A DNA stretch of 64,000 bases from Betaproteobacteria bacterium SG8_41 (GCA_001303585.1 LJTT01000034.1:18977-82976); one strand, 5' to 3'. Counted from the stretch's first letter, positions 41,970-51,615 are shown. Notes: generated by a model not told the origin, from the letters alone. Numbers and translations: made by a program.

Positions 41970-42785
41970 TCAGAGCATCGGTCCCGGTTGCCCCAGCGCC
42001 TTCTCTGCGAGCTGCCCGACGACCCAGTTGTAGGCCTCGTCCACGGAATCGGTGTGGTACATCAGCTTCAGGTCCTCGGCATTGATCGTTCCGTGGCGCA
42101 CGAGCGCGTCGAAGTCCACGATCTCCCGCCAATACTGCGTGCCGAAAACGACGATCGGCATGGGCTTGCTCATTTTGCGCGTCTGCACCAGCGTCAGCAG
42201 CTCGAAGAGCTCGTCGAGCGTGCCGAAACCGCCCGGAAACACGATCACCGCCTTGGCGAGATAGGCGAACCAGAACTTGCGCATGAAAAAGTAGTGGAAG
42301 TGGAAAGCGAGCTCTCGCGTCACATACGGGTTGTCGAACTCCTCGGCGGGAATCGAGATCGTCAGGCCCACGTTCATGCCGCGCGCCTCGGCGGCCCCGC
42401 GATTGGCCGCTTCCATGATGCCCGGGCCGCCGCCGGTGCAGACGACGAAGCGCCGTTCATTCGGATCCAGTGCCTTGGACCACTGGGTCAGGCGGAAGGC
42501 AAGCTCGCGCGCGGCCTCGTAGTAGCGTGACATCGAAAGCGCGGTGCGCGCCTTGTCCGGGTCCCCGCCGCTGCCCTCGGCCTTGCGCAGCTCCGCTTCC
42601 GCGTCCTCGCGCGATTTGACTCGCGCTGACCCCATGAACACGACGGTGTCGTCCACCCGGTGATGCTCGAAGCGACTTTTTGGCTCGAGGTACTCGGAAA
42701 GGATGCGCAGGGCGCGCCCTTCCTTGCTGTTCAGAAATCCCTGATTGCGGTAAGCCTTGACAGGGTGGCGATGGCGATCGGTCAT
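41970..42785 (-). CDS. TIGR00730/LOG family Rossmann-fold protein
   Basis: VVFMGSARVKSREDAEAE; VCTGGGPGIMEAANRGAAEARG; VIVFPGGFGTLDELFELLTLVQT (PGGxGTxxE). Confidence 0.93.
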   Translation of the reverse strand: MTDRHRHPVKAYRNQGFLNSKEGRALRILSEYLEPKSRFEHHRVDDTVVFMGSARVKSREDAEAELRKAEGSGGDPDKARTALSMSRYYEAARELAFRLTQWSKALDPNERRFVVCTGGGPGIMEAANRGAAEARGMNVGLTISIPAEEFDNPYVTRELAFHFHYFFMRKFWFAYLAKAVIVFPGGFGTLDELFELLTLVQTRKMSKPMPIVVFGTQYWREIVDFDALVRHGTINAEDLKLMYHTDSVDEAYNWVVGQLAEKALGQPGPML

Positions 42786-43027
42786 GGTCGGTCCTGTGGG
42801 AGCGTATCCAGATACAGAAAGCGAGTTTAACCCCCTGGCGGGCCGCGACGAACCGCGCGAATATGACATGAGGCACAAACCGGGTGCGCGGGCGTCGGGA
42901 GCCTCGCGCGCGACGAGGAAAAGGCGGCGGGGTTAGAATGAAAAGTCCTCGTTGCGCTCCGAGCGCAAAGCCAGGAACCGCGCCGTGGCGCGGTGCGCGG
43001 AAGGCGGGTTAAACCGAGAGGAAAAAA

Positions 43028-44668
43028 ATGACCATTCACGCGTCTCAACTCGTCGGCAAGGCCCTCAGGCGGCAAGGCGTGGACACGATGTTTTTCCTGA
43101 TGGGCGGCCCGATGTTCACGGCCGAGAGTGCCAGCGTTGCCGAGGGCATTCGCGCAATCGATGTCCGTCACGAACAGGCCGCGGCAATGATGGCGCACGC
43201 CTACGCGCGGGTTCTCAACCGGCCTGGCGTCTGCATGGCCGCCTCCGGCCCGGCGGCGCTTAACTTTGGCACCGGGCTCGCCACCTCGCTCATGGACTGC
43301 ACGCCGGTCGTCGCGATCGGCGGGGCCAGCACTTTGCGGGAATTGGGCACCGGTGCATTCCAGGAGTTCGACCAGGTGGCCGCGATGCGCCCGCTGACCA
43401 AGTGGGCGGAACGTGTCTTCGAGGCGCGGCGGATTCCGGAGCTCGTCAACAAGGCGTTCGCGATGGCGGTTTCAGGCAAGCCGGGGCCGGTATACCTCGA
43501 TCTGCCGGCGGACATTCTGCACCAGCAGGTCGAGGAGGACGCGATCGTCTGGCCTGAATACGACCGCGGTGCCCGGCTCGGGGATGCGATCGGCGACCCG
43601 GCCATGGTCGAGCGCGCCATCACGCTGCTGGCTGAAGCGAAGCAGCCGGTATTGCTGTCGGGAAGCGGGGCGAACTGGTCGGATGCGGCCCCCGCGCTGC
43701 GGGCGTTTGTCGACGAGACCGGCATTCCTTTCTACACCACGCCGCAGGGCCGCGGCGCCATCCCCGAGGATCACCAGTACTGTTATCTGACCGCCCGAAA
43801 TCTTGCCTTCAGGGAGGCGGACCTTGTCCTCATCGTCGGGACACGGATCAATTACGTGATCAGCCACGCGCGTGCGCCACGCTTCAGCGAGCATGCGAAG
43901 TTCATACGCATCGACATCGATCCCGCCGAAATCGCGTCAACACCGCGGCTCGATGTCGGTCTCGTGGGCGACGCAAGGCGCATCATGGAGCAGATAAACG
44001 CGGCCAACGACGGCCGTGTCCGTCCCGAATTGTTCGGCGCGTGGCGCCAGCACCTGGCGCAGGCGCACCGGCAGCGGCAGCAGGCGCAGGAGATCGCTTT
44101 GAGCACGGATCAGCTTCCGATCCATCCTCTGCGCCTTTGCAAGGAAATCCGGGACTTCATCGACCGGGAAGCGGTTCTGGTGGTCGACGGGCAGGAGATC
44201 CTGAATTATGGCCGCCAGTCGATTCCTTGCTACATGCCTCGCCATCGAATCAACTCGGGAACCTTCGGCACGATGGGCGTGGGGCTACCCTATGCCATTG
44301 GTGCGCAGGCGGCACGCGCCGACCGGCAGGTCGTTTGCCTTCACGGCGACGGCTCATTCGGCATCAACGCAATGGAGCTCGACACTGCTGTCAGGCACCG
44401 GCTTCCCGTGATTACCGTCATCAGCCTCAACGCGGGCTGGATGTCGGATCCGAAGCGGGCCTGGGTCGGCCGCGATCTCGGTTTCACGCGCTACGACAAG
44501 ATGGCCGAAGCACTGGGGTGCCACGCCGAATACGTCGAGCAACCGCAGGACATCCGCCCTGCGCTGCAGCGGGCGGGCGCGGCGGCCGGAAAAGGTGTCC
44601 CGGCCGTGGTCAACGTGAAGACCGACCCCAACGCCAAGGCGACGACCGGCAGGTTCGTGACCTACTGA
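43028..44668 (+). CDS. Thiamine pyrophosphate-binding enzyme (acetolactate synthase/oxalyl-CoA decarboxylase-like)
   Basis: RHEQAAAMMAHAYARVL; GDGSFGINAMELDTAVRHRLPVITVISLNAGW. Confidence 0.9.
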   Translation: MTIHASQLVGKALRRQGVDTMFFLMGGPMFTAESASVAEGIRAIDVRHEQAAAMMAHAYARVLNRPGVCMAASGPAALNFGTGLATSLMDCTPVVAIGGASTLRELGTGAFQEFDQVAAMRPLTKWAERVFEARRIPELVNKAFAMAVSGKPGPVYLDLPADILHQQVEEDAIVWPEYDRGARLGDAIGDPAMVERAITLLAEAKQPVLLSGSGANWSDAAPALRAFVDETGIPFYTTPQGRGAIPEDHQYCYLTARNLAFREADLVLIVGTRINYVISHARAPRFSEHAKFIRIDIDPAEIASTPRLDVGLVGDARRIMEQINAANDGRVRPELFGAWRQHLAQAHRQRQQAQEIALSTDQLPIHPLRLCKEIRDFIDREAVLVVDGQEILNYGRQSIPCYMPRHRINSGTFGTMGVGLPYAIGAQAARADRQVVCLHGDGSFGINAMELDTAVRHRLPVITVISLNAGWMSDPKRAWVGRDLGFTRYDKMAEALGCHAEYVEQPQDIRPALQRAGAAAGKGVPAVVNVKTDPNAKATTGRFVTY

Positions 44669-44761
44669 GCCCGCCCGGACAGCAGCGGGTACCCGGTTTT
44701 CTGCGGCGGTCGCGGCCCCGCGCTTTCCCCGGGGTCCGTCAAGCGATGCGAGCATTGCGCC

Positions 44762-45940
44762 ATGAACGATGACACGCTAGGGGCCTTCAACGTCGCCGAT
44801 CTGCGCGAGATCGCGCGGCGCCGGCTGCCGAAGGGAATCTTCGAGTTCGTCGATCGCGGCGCCGAGGATGAGGTGTCGCTGCGCAATAATCGCACCGCCT
44901 TCGAAGGCATCCGGCTGAGACCGCGCGTGCTGGCAGATGTTTCGCAGCGCAGCCAGGAAATCACGTTGTTTGGCCATCGTCAGAAGATGCCGATTGCGAT
45001 CGCGCCCACCGGAGCGGCCGGGATCATGTGGCACGAGGGCGAGATCGCTCTGGCTCGCGCCGCCGCGGCCGCTGGCATACCGTTTACTCTGGCGACCGGC
45101 TCGTTGACCGCGATGGAGAGAGTAGTGGCGCGGGCGGGCGGACGGATCTGGTTTCAGCTTTACATGTACGCCGATCGGTCCCTCTCCTACCAGCTCGTCG
45201 AGCGGGCAAAATCCGCCGGTCTGGAAGCGCTGGTGGTCACCGTGGACAGCCCGGTGTTTTCCAACCGCGAATACAACCTCCGCAACGGCTTCACGATCCC
45301 CTTGTCTTACACCCCGCGCAATGTGGCGGACGTGCTGCGGCATCCGCGCTGGCTTGCGGGCGTATGGATGCGCTACCTGCTGACCACCGGCATGCCGCGC
45401 TACGAAAATTATCCTGAGGCGGTCAAAAGCAGCATCAGCGCCCGGCCCATGGGACGGGCGCTGAAGCTCAACGACTCGCTCACGTGGGAGGACGTTCGCG
45501 TGCTGCGCAAGCTGTGGCCGCGCACGCTGATGGTCAAGGGCGTACTGCGCCCCCAGGACGCGGCGCTTGCCGCCGACAGCGGCGCAGATGCGGTCATCGT
45601 TTCCAACCACGGCGGACGTGTCGTCGACGGCGCCGTGGCCCCGATCGAGGTGCTCCCGAAAATCGTGGATGCGGTTGGCAAGCGCATGACCGTCATGGTC
45701 GACAGCGGTTTTCGGCGCGGCACCGACGTCGTCAAGGCGCTCGCGCTCGGCGCCAACGCCGTGCTGATCGGCCGGGCGACGCTGTACGGCACGGCCGCCG
45801 CCGGTGAAGCCGGCGCGGCGCGCGCGATCTCGATTTTCCGCGACGAGATCGACCGCACGCTCGCGTTGCTCGGCTGCGCCGGCATCGCCGCCCTCAACCG
45901 CGAATACCTGGCGCTGCCGCCCGGCGCACCGGGAGCGTGA
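44762..45940 (+). CDS. FMN-dependent alpha-hydroxy acid dehydrogenase
   Basis: IAIAPTGAAGIMWHEGEIALARAAAAAG; VIVSNHGGRVVDGA; DSGFRRGTDVVKALALGANAVLIGR. Confidence 0.92.
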   Translation: MNDDTLGAFNVADLREIARRRLPKGIFEFVDRGAEDEVSLRNNRTAFEGIRLRPRVLADVSQRSQEITLFGHRQKMPIAIAPTGAAGIMWHEGEIALARAAAAAGIPFTLATGSLTAMERVVARAGGRIWFQLYMYADRSLSYQLVERAKSAGLEALVVTVDSPVFSNREYNLRNGFTIPLSYTPRNVADVLRHPRWLAGVWMRYLLTTGMPRYENYPEAVKSSISARPMGRALKLNDSLTWEDVRVLRKLWPRTLMVKGVLRPQDAALAADSGADAVIVSNHGGRVVDGAVAPIEVLPKIVDAVGKRMTVMVDSGFRRGTDVVKALALGANAVLIGRATLYGTAAAGEAGAARAISIFRDEIDRTLALLGCAGIAALNREYLALPPGAPGA

Positions 45941-46000
45941 CCATTGAACCGTGACCGGCCACCCGAAGTCAGAAGGAGAATGGTTTTTTCGTCAGAGACA

Positions 46001-46031
46001 TCGGCGTTTATCTGCGTTTATCTGCGGCTAA
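46001..46031 (+). repeat. 10-nt-period repeat (GCGTTTATCT)
   Basis: TCGGCGTTTATCTGCGTTTATCTGCGGCTAA. Confidence 0.85.
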
Positions 46032-46081
46032 ATTTGTAGATTTTCCGATTCACGTTTCACGATTCGCGATTCACGAACGAC

Positions 46082-47254
46082 ATGTCGTCGCGCTTCATCG
46101 CCCACCTGGACATGGACGCGTTCTACGCGTCGGTCGAGCTGCTCCGCTACCCGGAGCTGCGCGGTCGGCCGCTCGTGATTGGCGGCCGGCGGCGCGGCGC
46201 CGAAGGGGCCGCGATCCGGACGCTGCGCGAGTACAGCGGACGCGGGGTTATCACAACCGCGACCTACGAGGCGCGGAAATTCGGCGTGAACTCGGGCATG
46301 GGCCTGATGAAGGCGGCGAAGCTCGCGCCGGACGCTTTGCTGCTTCCGGCGGACTTCGACGAGTACCGCCGCTATTCGCGTCTGTTCAAGGAGGCGGTGC
46401 GCGCTGTTGCGCCTCACGTCGAAGATCGCGGCATCGACGAGATCTACATCGATCTCACGGCGCTTGTCCTGTCCAGCGCCGCGGAAGGGGCGCCGGATTC
46501 CTGGGCGCGCGCGCGGGTGATCGCCACGGACATCCAGCGCGCCGTGCGCGACGCAACCGGGCTCTCGTGCTCGATCGGCATTACGCCGAACAAGCTCTTG
46601 TCAAAGATTGCCTCCGAGCTCGACAAGCCCGGCGGCCTGACGGTGCTCACCGAAGGCGATGTGCCTGCGCGAATCTGGCCGCTACCGGTGCGTAAGGTGA
46701 ATGGCATCGGCCCCAAGGCGAACGCACGGCTCGAGAGGCTCGGGATCCGGACCATCGGCGAGCTCGCGAAGGCCGACCGGGCGCTCCTGATCGGCCAGTT
46801 CGGGACAAGTTACGGCGCCTGGATGCACGAGGCCGCGCACGGGCGGGACGAGCGCGCGGTTGTCACCCACAGCGAGCCCAAGTCCATCAGCCGCGAAACA
46901 ACATTTGAGGATGACCTGCATCCCGTGCGTGACCGCGAGCGGCTCTCGCGGATCTTCACCGAACTCTGCGTCAGGGTCGCAGATGACCTCAAGCGGAAGG
47001 GCTATCTGGGCAAGACCATCGGTTTGAAGCTACGTTACGACAACTTCAAGACCGTCACCCGCGACCGCACTCTCGATGAGCCGACGGGGGACGCCGCCGC
47101 CATCCGTCGCGCCGCCGGCGAATGCCTGAAACGAGTCGCGCTCGACCGTCGCATCCGGCTGCTCGGCGTGCGCGTGGGCGCGCTAAGCAAGGCGGATGCG
47201 CCCGCATTCTCACGCGCCCGCTCGCCGGCTGCGCCCGCGGCGACGTTGTTCTAA
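46082..47254 (+). CDS. dinB: DNA polymerase IV (Y-family)
   Basis: IAHLDMDAFYASVELLRYPELRGRPLVIGG; IDEIYIDLT; SCSIGITPNKLLSKIASELDKPGGLTVL. Confidence 0.95.
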   Translation: MSSRFIAHLDMDAFYASVELLRYPELRGRPLVIGGRRRGAEGAAIRTLREYSGRGVITTATYEARKFGVNSGMGLMKAAKLAPDALLLPADFDEYRRYSRLFKEAVRAVAPHVEDRGIDEIYIDLTALVLSSAAEGAPDSWARARVIATDIQRAVRDATGLSCSIGITPNKLLSKIASELDKPGGLTVLTEGDVPARIWPLPVRKVNGIGPKANARLERLGIRTIGELAKADRALLIGQFGTSYGAWMHEAAHGRDERAVVTHSEPKSISRETTFEDDLHPVRDRERLSRIFTELCVRVADDLKRKGYLGKTIGLKLRYDNFKTVTRDRTLDEPTGDAAAIRRAAGECLKRVALDRRIRLLGVRVGALSKADAPAFSRARSPAAPAATLF

Positions 47255-47282
47255 AACCTGTCGCGAAAGTCGAAAACTTATT

Positions 47283-47482
47283 GACCGCAGATAAACGCCG
47301 ATGTATTCCGGCAAACAGTAACCTCGAAGACTGGACTGACGCTCAGGTTTCCGTTAACCGCTCAGCAATTGCTGTCGACTGGCTTAGCAGTGTTGATCGG
47401 CGACGGATCAAGCCGAGGCCAGGCGTCAGAAATCGGAAAACGGAAGGATTTCTAATATTTCATCCGCGTTTATCTGCGGTTG
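47283..47482. repeat. Inverted pair of 10-nt-period (GCAGATAAAC) repeats at convergent junction
   Basis: GACCGCAGATAAACGCCGAT ... ATCCGCGTTTATCTGCGGT. Confidence 0.85.
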
Positions 47483-47520
47483 AAATTGTATTTTTTTGTT
47501 CACGAGTCACGCGTTAGTGT

Positions 47521-48365
47521 CTAGCGCGGCAGGCTGGCCTCGCCGAAGAATTCGCCCATCAGGAAATTCTCCAGCGCCTTGTTGTCTTTTGGCCGGGCAG
47601 ACAGCGATCGGTAGCCCAGGCGCTGCGAATCCCAGAGAAAATCTTCCTGCACGTGCTCGCGAATGATCGCGATCATCCGGCGCACCACGGCGATGCGGAT
47701 ATCGCTGTTGTGTTCCAGCCGATGAAGGTGAACTCGGCGTAGTCGTGGCTCATGAGCTGTATCTGGAAGACGCCGCCGCTGCGATCGGGATCGTAGCCGA
47801 AGGTCATTTCTTGCTGCGAGCCGAGATTCTCCGCGAGGATGCGGGCGGCGCGCGTATTTTCGTCCTCGATGCGGGAAACCGGTGGGCGCTCCGGCGGCGC
47901 AGCAGGCGCGAGGGCAGCGCGTGCGCGGCGCTTTGCCTCGACATACGAGGCGAGATCATCGAATGCCGGGCGCGGGGCGGGCGTGGGGTCGGCAACGGGC
48001 GGCGGCTTCGGCGGAGCGGCAACGGGCGGCGCAGGGCGTGGCGCCTTGGGCGCCGCGCGCTTCAGCGCAATGACGGGCGGGGCGGGCGGCGGGGATTGCG
48101 TTACGGTCGGAGGGGGCGGCTTTACCCGCGGCGCCGGGGCGGCGGGCGGAGAGGGCGGAATGATACGAGGCGGGGTCAAATTCACTACCAGCGGTGGGGA
48201 GTGGTCCCGCTGCTCGAGCTCCTCCGGCGATGGAAAGCGTATCTGCGGCAGCCATTCGCTGAAAATCGCGGCATGCAAGAGGGCCGACAGCACGATCGCC
48301 ACCCAGATCGTGGGTTCCATCAGGGCGTCGCGCCGGGTGCGAAAGTCTTCGAGCGAGACCGTCAT
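47521..48365 (-). pseudogene. Proline-rich TonB-like membrane protein, frameshifted near its 3' end
   Basis: MTVSLEDFRTRRDALMEPTIWVAIVLSALLHAAIFSEW...SHDYAEFTFIGWN continues only after a frame change into DIRIAVVRRMIAIIREHVQEDFLWDSQRLG...NFLMGEFFGEASLPR-stop at 47521. Confidence 0.65.
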
Positions 48366-48577
48366 TTGAACGCCGCCGGAAGCCGATCGGGAAGCAAGGA
48401 GGATTGAATGGCGCAGATGCCGGAGAAAAATGGCGAGGGGAACTCCAGGCGATGACCACAAAATCGCGCTTGGCCCGTTTCCTCGCTGGAGGGCAATTTT
48501 ATCGCAGTCCGATTGCCGACATCGATCCGGACGGGTATTCTGGCGCCTCGCTGTAAAACGAAAGAAGGAGATTTCAA

Positions 48578-49039
48578 ATGGACATCAAGGAGGGCGTGGC
48601 AGCGCCCGATTTTTCGCTTGCCGCGCACAATACCGATCAGAAGGTCTCGCTCTCCAGCTTCAAGGGTCGGCCGACCGTGGTCGCGTTTATGCCGTTCGCC
48701 TTTACGCCTGGGTGAACCAATCAGGTCAACGGGTTCCGTGCGAACTACGAAGAATTCAAGAAGCTGAACTGTGAAATCCTCCAGATCAGCGCCGATCCGG
48801 TTGCCAGCCTCAAGGGCTGGGCGGAAAAGCTGGGCGGCGTTCCTTTTCCGCTCCTGTCGGATTACTGGCCGCATGGCGCGGTCGGCAAGGCTTACGGGAT
48901 CTTCAATGAGGAGCGCGGCATGGACAAGCGCGCGGCCTACGTGCTCGACGCCAAAGGGATTGTCCGCTACGCGAAGGTCTACGAACCGGGGACGATACCG
49001 GAGAGCAAGGAGCTGCTCGAGCAGTTGCGCAAACTCTGA
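48578..49039 (+). CDS. Peroxiredoxin (AhpC/TSA family), putative selenoprotein (in-frame TGA at 48713-48715 read as Sec)
   Basis: MDIKEGVAAPDFSLAAHNTDQKVSLSSFKGRPTVVAFMPFAFTPG-TGA-TNQVNGFRANYEEFKKLNCEILQISADP...; TGA at the peroxidatic Cys position (TxxC to TxxU). Confidence 0.87.
48729..48739 (+). promoter_or_regulatory. Candidate bacterial SECIS apical hairpin of peroxiredoxin gene
   Basis: ACGG-GTT-CCGT about 13 nt after the TGA; GUU loop; short perfect stem. Confidence 0.5.
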
Positions 49040-49059
49040 GCTGCTCGCGTTAAACGCCC

Positions 49060-49108
49060 GGGCCGGCAGGCGGGCTCCTCATGGAGTCCGTTGCCGGCCC
49101 GATTCTTT
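49060..49108 (+). terminator. Rho-independent-like terminator after peroxiredoxin gene
   Basis: GGGCCGGCA...TGCCGGCCC 9-bp outer stem with inner CTCC-TCAT-GGAG, followed by ATTCTTTT. Confidence 0.7.
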
Positions 49109-49180
49109 TGCTGTGTAAACGGTGAACGGTTAACGGTGAGTGGTGGCGACACACCGTTGAGGATCGGTGGTGGCGAAAGA

Positions 49181-49270
49181 GGGTGATGATGATTGGTGAT
49201 GTTCAGCGACTCACGCTTTCTTCATCACCATTTCTCATCACCAATTTTCATCACCAGTCATCATCACCTC
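49181..49270. repeat. Inverted pair of GGTGATGA-type arrays
   Basis: GGGTGATGATGATTGGTGATG ... TTCATCACCATTTCTCATCACCAATTTTCATCACCAGTCATCATCACC. Confidence 0.85.
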
Positions 49271-49334
49271 TTTCCCCTGACTGGCATTCCCCGGCGCCTG
49301 CAGCCGGTTAGAAACCCATGGCAATCGCACTGAG

Positions 49335-49374
49335 CTGCCTGGAAAGGGTGCAAAGCATGGTTGCACCCGGGCAG
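49335..49374 (+). ncRNA. Candidate structured 5' leader/ncRNA hairpin upstream of 49476 gene
   Basis: CTGCC-[TGGAAA]-GGGTGCAA-AGCATGG-TTGCACCC-[G]-GGCAG two-tier stem; no U tract. Confidence 0.35.
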
Positions 49375-49475
49375 GTAATTGCATAGGATCGCAGTACCCC
49401 CGCGGGAATGTTTATCACAATGCAAAATCGCGAATCTGTCGCGTTTTTCTGCTCACTCGAAGGAAACGTTTCCAC

Positions 49476-50549
49476 ATGAAAAAGACTTCATACAACATCC
49501 TGATTCTGGGCGCCTCTTACGGTTCGCTGCTCGGTGCAAAGCTGGTGCTGGCCGGGCACAACGTCAAGCTCGTCTGCTTGCCCGCCGAAGTGGAGTTGAT
49601 CAACAAGGAAGGCGCGCGCGTGCGCATGCCGATCAAGGGCCGCGAAGGCCTGGTCGAGATCGATACCCGTAAGGCGCCCGGCAAGATGTCCGCCGACGGT
49701 CCGGGAGCCATCAAGCCGGCCGACTATGATCTCGTCGGGCTCGCCATGCAGGAGCCGCAATACCGCTCATCCGGCGTGCGCGAGCTGCTGGATGCGGTGG
49801 CCAAGGCCAAAGTGCCGTGCATGTCGATCATGAACATGCCGCCGCTGACGTACTTGAAACGCATCACGGGCCTCGACACCAATGCTTTGAGAGGCTGCTA
49901 CACGGACCCGAGCGTCTGGGACAATTTCGATCCCAAGCTGATGACGTTGTGCAGTCCGGACCCGCAGGCGTTCCGTCCGCCGGAGGAAAAGGTCAACGTG
50001 CTGCAGGTCAGGCTTCCGACCAACTTCAAGGCGGCCCGGTTCGATTCCGATGCGCACACGGCCATCCTGAGCCAGCTGGAATCGGATATCGAGGCCATTC
50101 GCTTCGACGCCGACGGCGCAAAGATCGAATTGCCGGTCAAGCTCAAGGTCCACGACTCGATCTTCGTGCCGCTGGCAAAGTGGCCCATGCTGATCGCCGG
50201 CAACTATCGTTGCGTGACGAAAGACGGGCCGCGTTCGATCAAGGATGCCGTGCATACCGACATCGAAGCCTCGCGCTCGGTCTACAACTGGACGGTCAAG
50301 CTGTGCGTGTCGCTGGGCGCCGCAGAGAAGGACCTGGTGCCCTTCGACAAATATGCCGCGGCGGCGCAGTCGCTGGGGAGCCCGTCTTCGGCAGCGCGCG
50401 CGCTCTTCGCCGGCGCGCCCAATATCGAGCGCGTGGATCGCCTCGTGAAGACAATCGCGGCGCAAAAGGGAATGCAGTTGAATGTCGTGGATGAAACTGT
50501 TGCCCTGGTGGACGCGCGGCTGGAGGCGAATCGCAAGGCCGCTGCTTGA
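49476..50549 (+). CDS. Ketopantoate reductase-like (ApbA/PanE) family protein
   Basis: YNILILGASYGSLLGAKLVLAGHNVKLVCLPAEVELINKEGARVRMP. Confidence 0.7.
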   Translation: MKKTSYNILILGASYGSLLGAKLVLAGHNVKLVCLPAEVELINKEGARVRMPIKGREGLVEIDTRKAPGKMSADGPGAIKPADYDLVGLAMQEPQYRSSGVRELLDAVAKAKVPCMSIMNMPPLTYLKRITGLDTNALRGCYTDPSVWDNFDPKLMTLCSPDPQAFRPPEEKVNVLQVRLPTNFKAARFDSDAHTAILSQLESDIEAIRFDADGAKIELPVKLKVHDSIFVPLAKWPMLIAGNYRCVTKDGPRSIKDAVHTDIEASRSVYNWTVKLCVSLGAAEKDLVPFDKYAAAAQSLGSPSSAARALFAGAPNIERVDRLVKTIAAQKGMQLNVVDETVALVDARLEANRKAAA

Positions 50550-50553
50550 TAAA

Positions 50554-50590
50554 GCGTGACCGGTGACCTGTGGCCGGTGACCGGTAAGTC
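50554..50590 (+). repeat. GTGACCG heptamer array
   Basis: GTGACCG GTGACCT GTGGCCG GTGACCG GTAAGTC. Confidence 0.85.
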
Positions 50591-50600
50591 AAGAAAAGCT

Positions 50601-50640
50601 GAAGGGGTCAGAGTCCGGATAACCCGGGTCTGACCCCTTC
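50601..50640. repeat. REP-like imperfect palindrome (GGGGTCAGA...TCTGACCCC)
   Basis: GAAGGGGTCAGAGTCCGGATAACCCGGGTCTGACCCCTTC; 12-bp perfect outer arms. Confidence 0.75.
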
Positions 50641-50729
50641 TCATTTCAATACTGGCGGATTGCCGGGACGGTGTCAGCCGTCCGCGGCGTCTAACGCGTT
50701 CCGCCTTCTGGTTTAACGGTCACTATTTT

Positions 50730-51323
50730 TCAGAGCTCGCGGATTTCCACCTTGCGGAACTTCATGACGCCCTTGCCGTACTGAAGCGCAATCGGCCCTT
50801 TCTTGTATTTCTTGTTGTTGAGTTCGACGGTCTTGACGCCGTTCAAAACCAAGGTAAGGTTCGGGCCGTCGGCCGTGATTTCATAGGTGTTCCATTTGCC
50901 GCCAGCCTTGGGCATGGGGTCTACACCGGCGAACTTCACGATCGCCCCGGTTCCGAAATACGGGTCGCCACGCTGATCGAAGATGTTCGCCTCATAGCAA
51001 CTCGAATCCGAGATCTTTTTTGGGTCCTTGCAGCGCAGGAAAATCCCGCTGTTGGCGTCGTGACTCGCCCAGAACTCGACCCTGAGCTGAAAGTTGCTGT
51101 AGTTCTTCTTCGATACCAGGAAACCGTTGTTCTTGCCGGTTTTCTTGTCGGCGACCACGGATCCACCCTCGAGCCGCCAGTTGGCATCGCCAATCATGTT
51201 CCAGTTGTTCAGGTTTTTGCCGTCGAATAGCGTGACCCAGTCGCCGCCTGACATGGTTGCGCAGCCAAAAACGGTCAACCCGACCACGAGCAACGCCACT
51301 GTAGTGCGAGATAAGCTCTTCAT
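50730..51323 (-). CDS. DUF1080 (3-keto-disaccharide hydrolase-like) lipoprotein
   Basis: GLTVFGCATMSGGDWVTLFDGKNLNNWNMIGDANWRLEGGSVVAD. Confidence 0.88.
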   Translation of the reverse strand: MKSLSRTTVALLVVGLTVFGCATMSGGDWVTLFDGKNLNNWNMIGDANWRLEGGSVVADKKTGKNNGFLVSKKNYSNFQLRVEFWASHDANSGIFLRCKDPKKISDSSCYEANIFDQRGDPYFGTGAIVKFAGVDPMPKAGGKWNTYEITADGPNLTLVLNGVKTVELNNKKYKKGPIALQYGKGVMKFRKVEIREL

Positions 51324-51615
51324 TATGTTCTCCCCGGGAAACGATCTTGATTGAGTGCCTGCGAAAGCGCTTAATGCTTGCCGCTACACAATGTTATCAA
51401 TAAATGCCGCCCATGGTCGTTGTTCTCCGACCGGTTGGCGCCTCCGCGGGCTTTTGCCTCCCCGGGGGGCAGCATAAGGGAGGCGCGGGCGGTGGCCGCG
51501 TCCTTGGGCCGCTCCAGGCACGGGGCCGGTTCGATGCCAAGGGGCTGATTTTTTGATTTTCGTGCCTGGGCGTGTTCCCATCGGGCTTCGGCCAAGAACC
51601 CCCGTATTGCGAACG

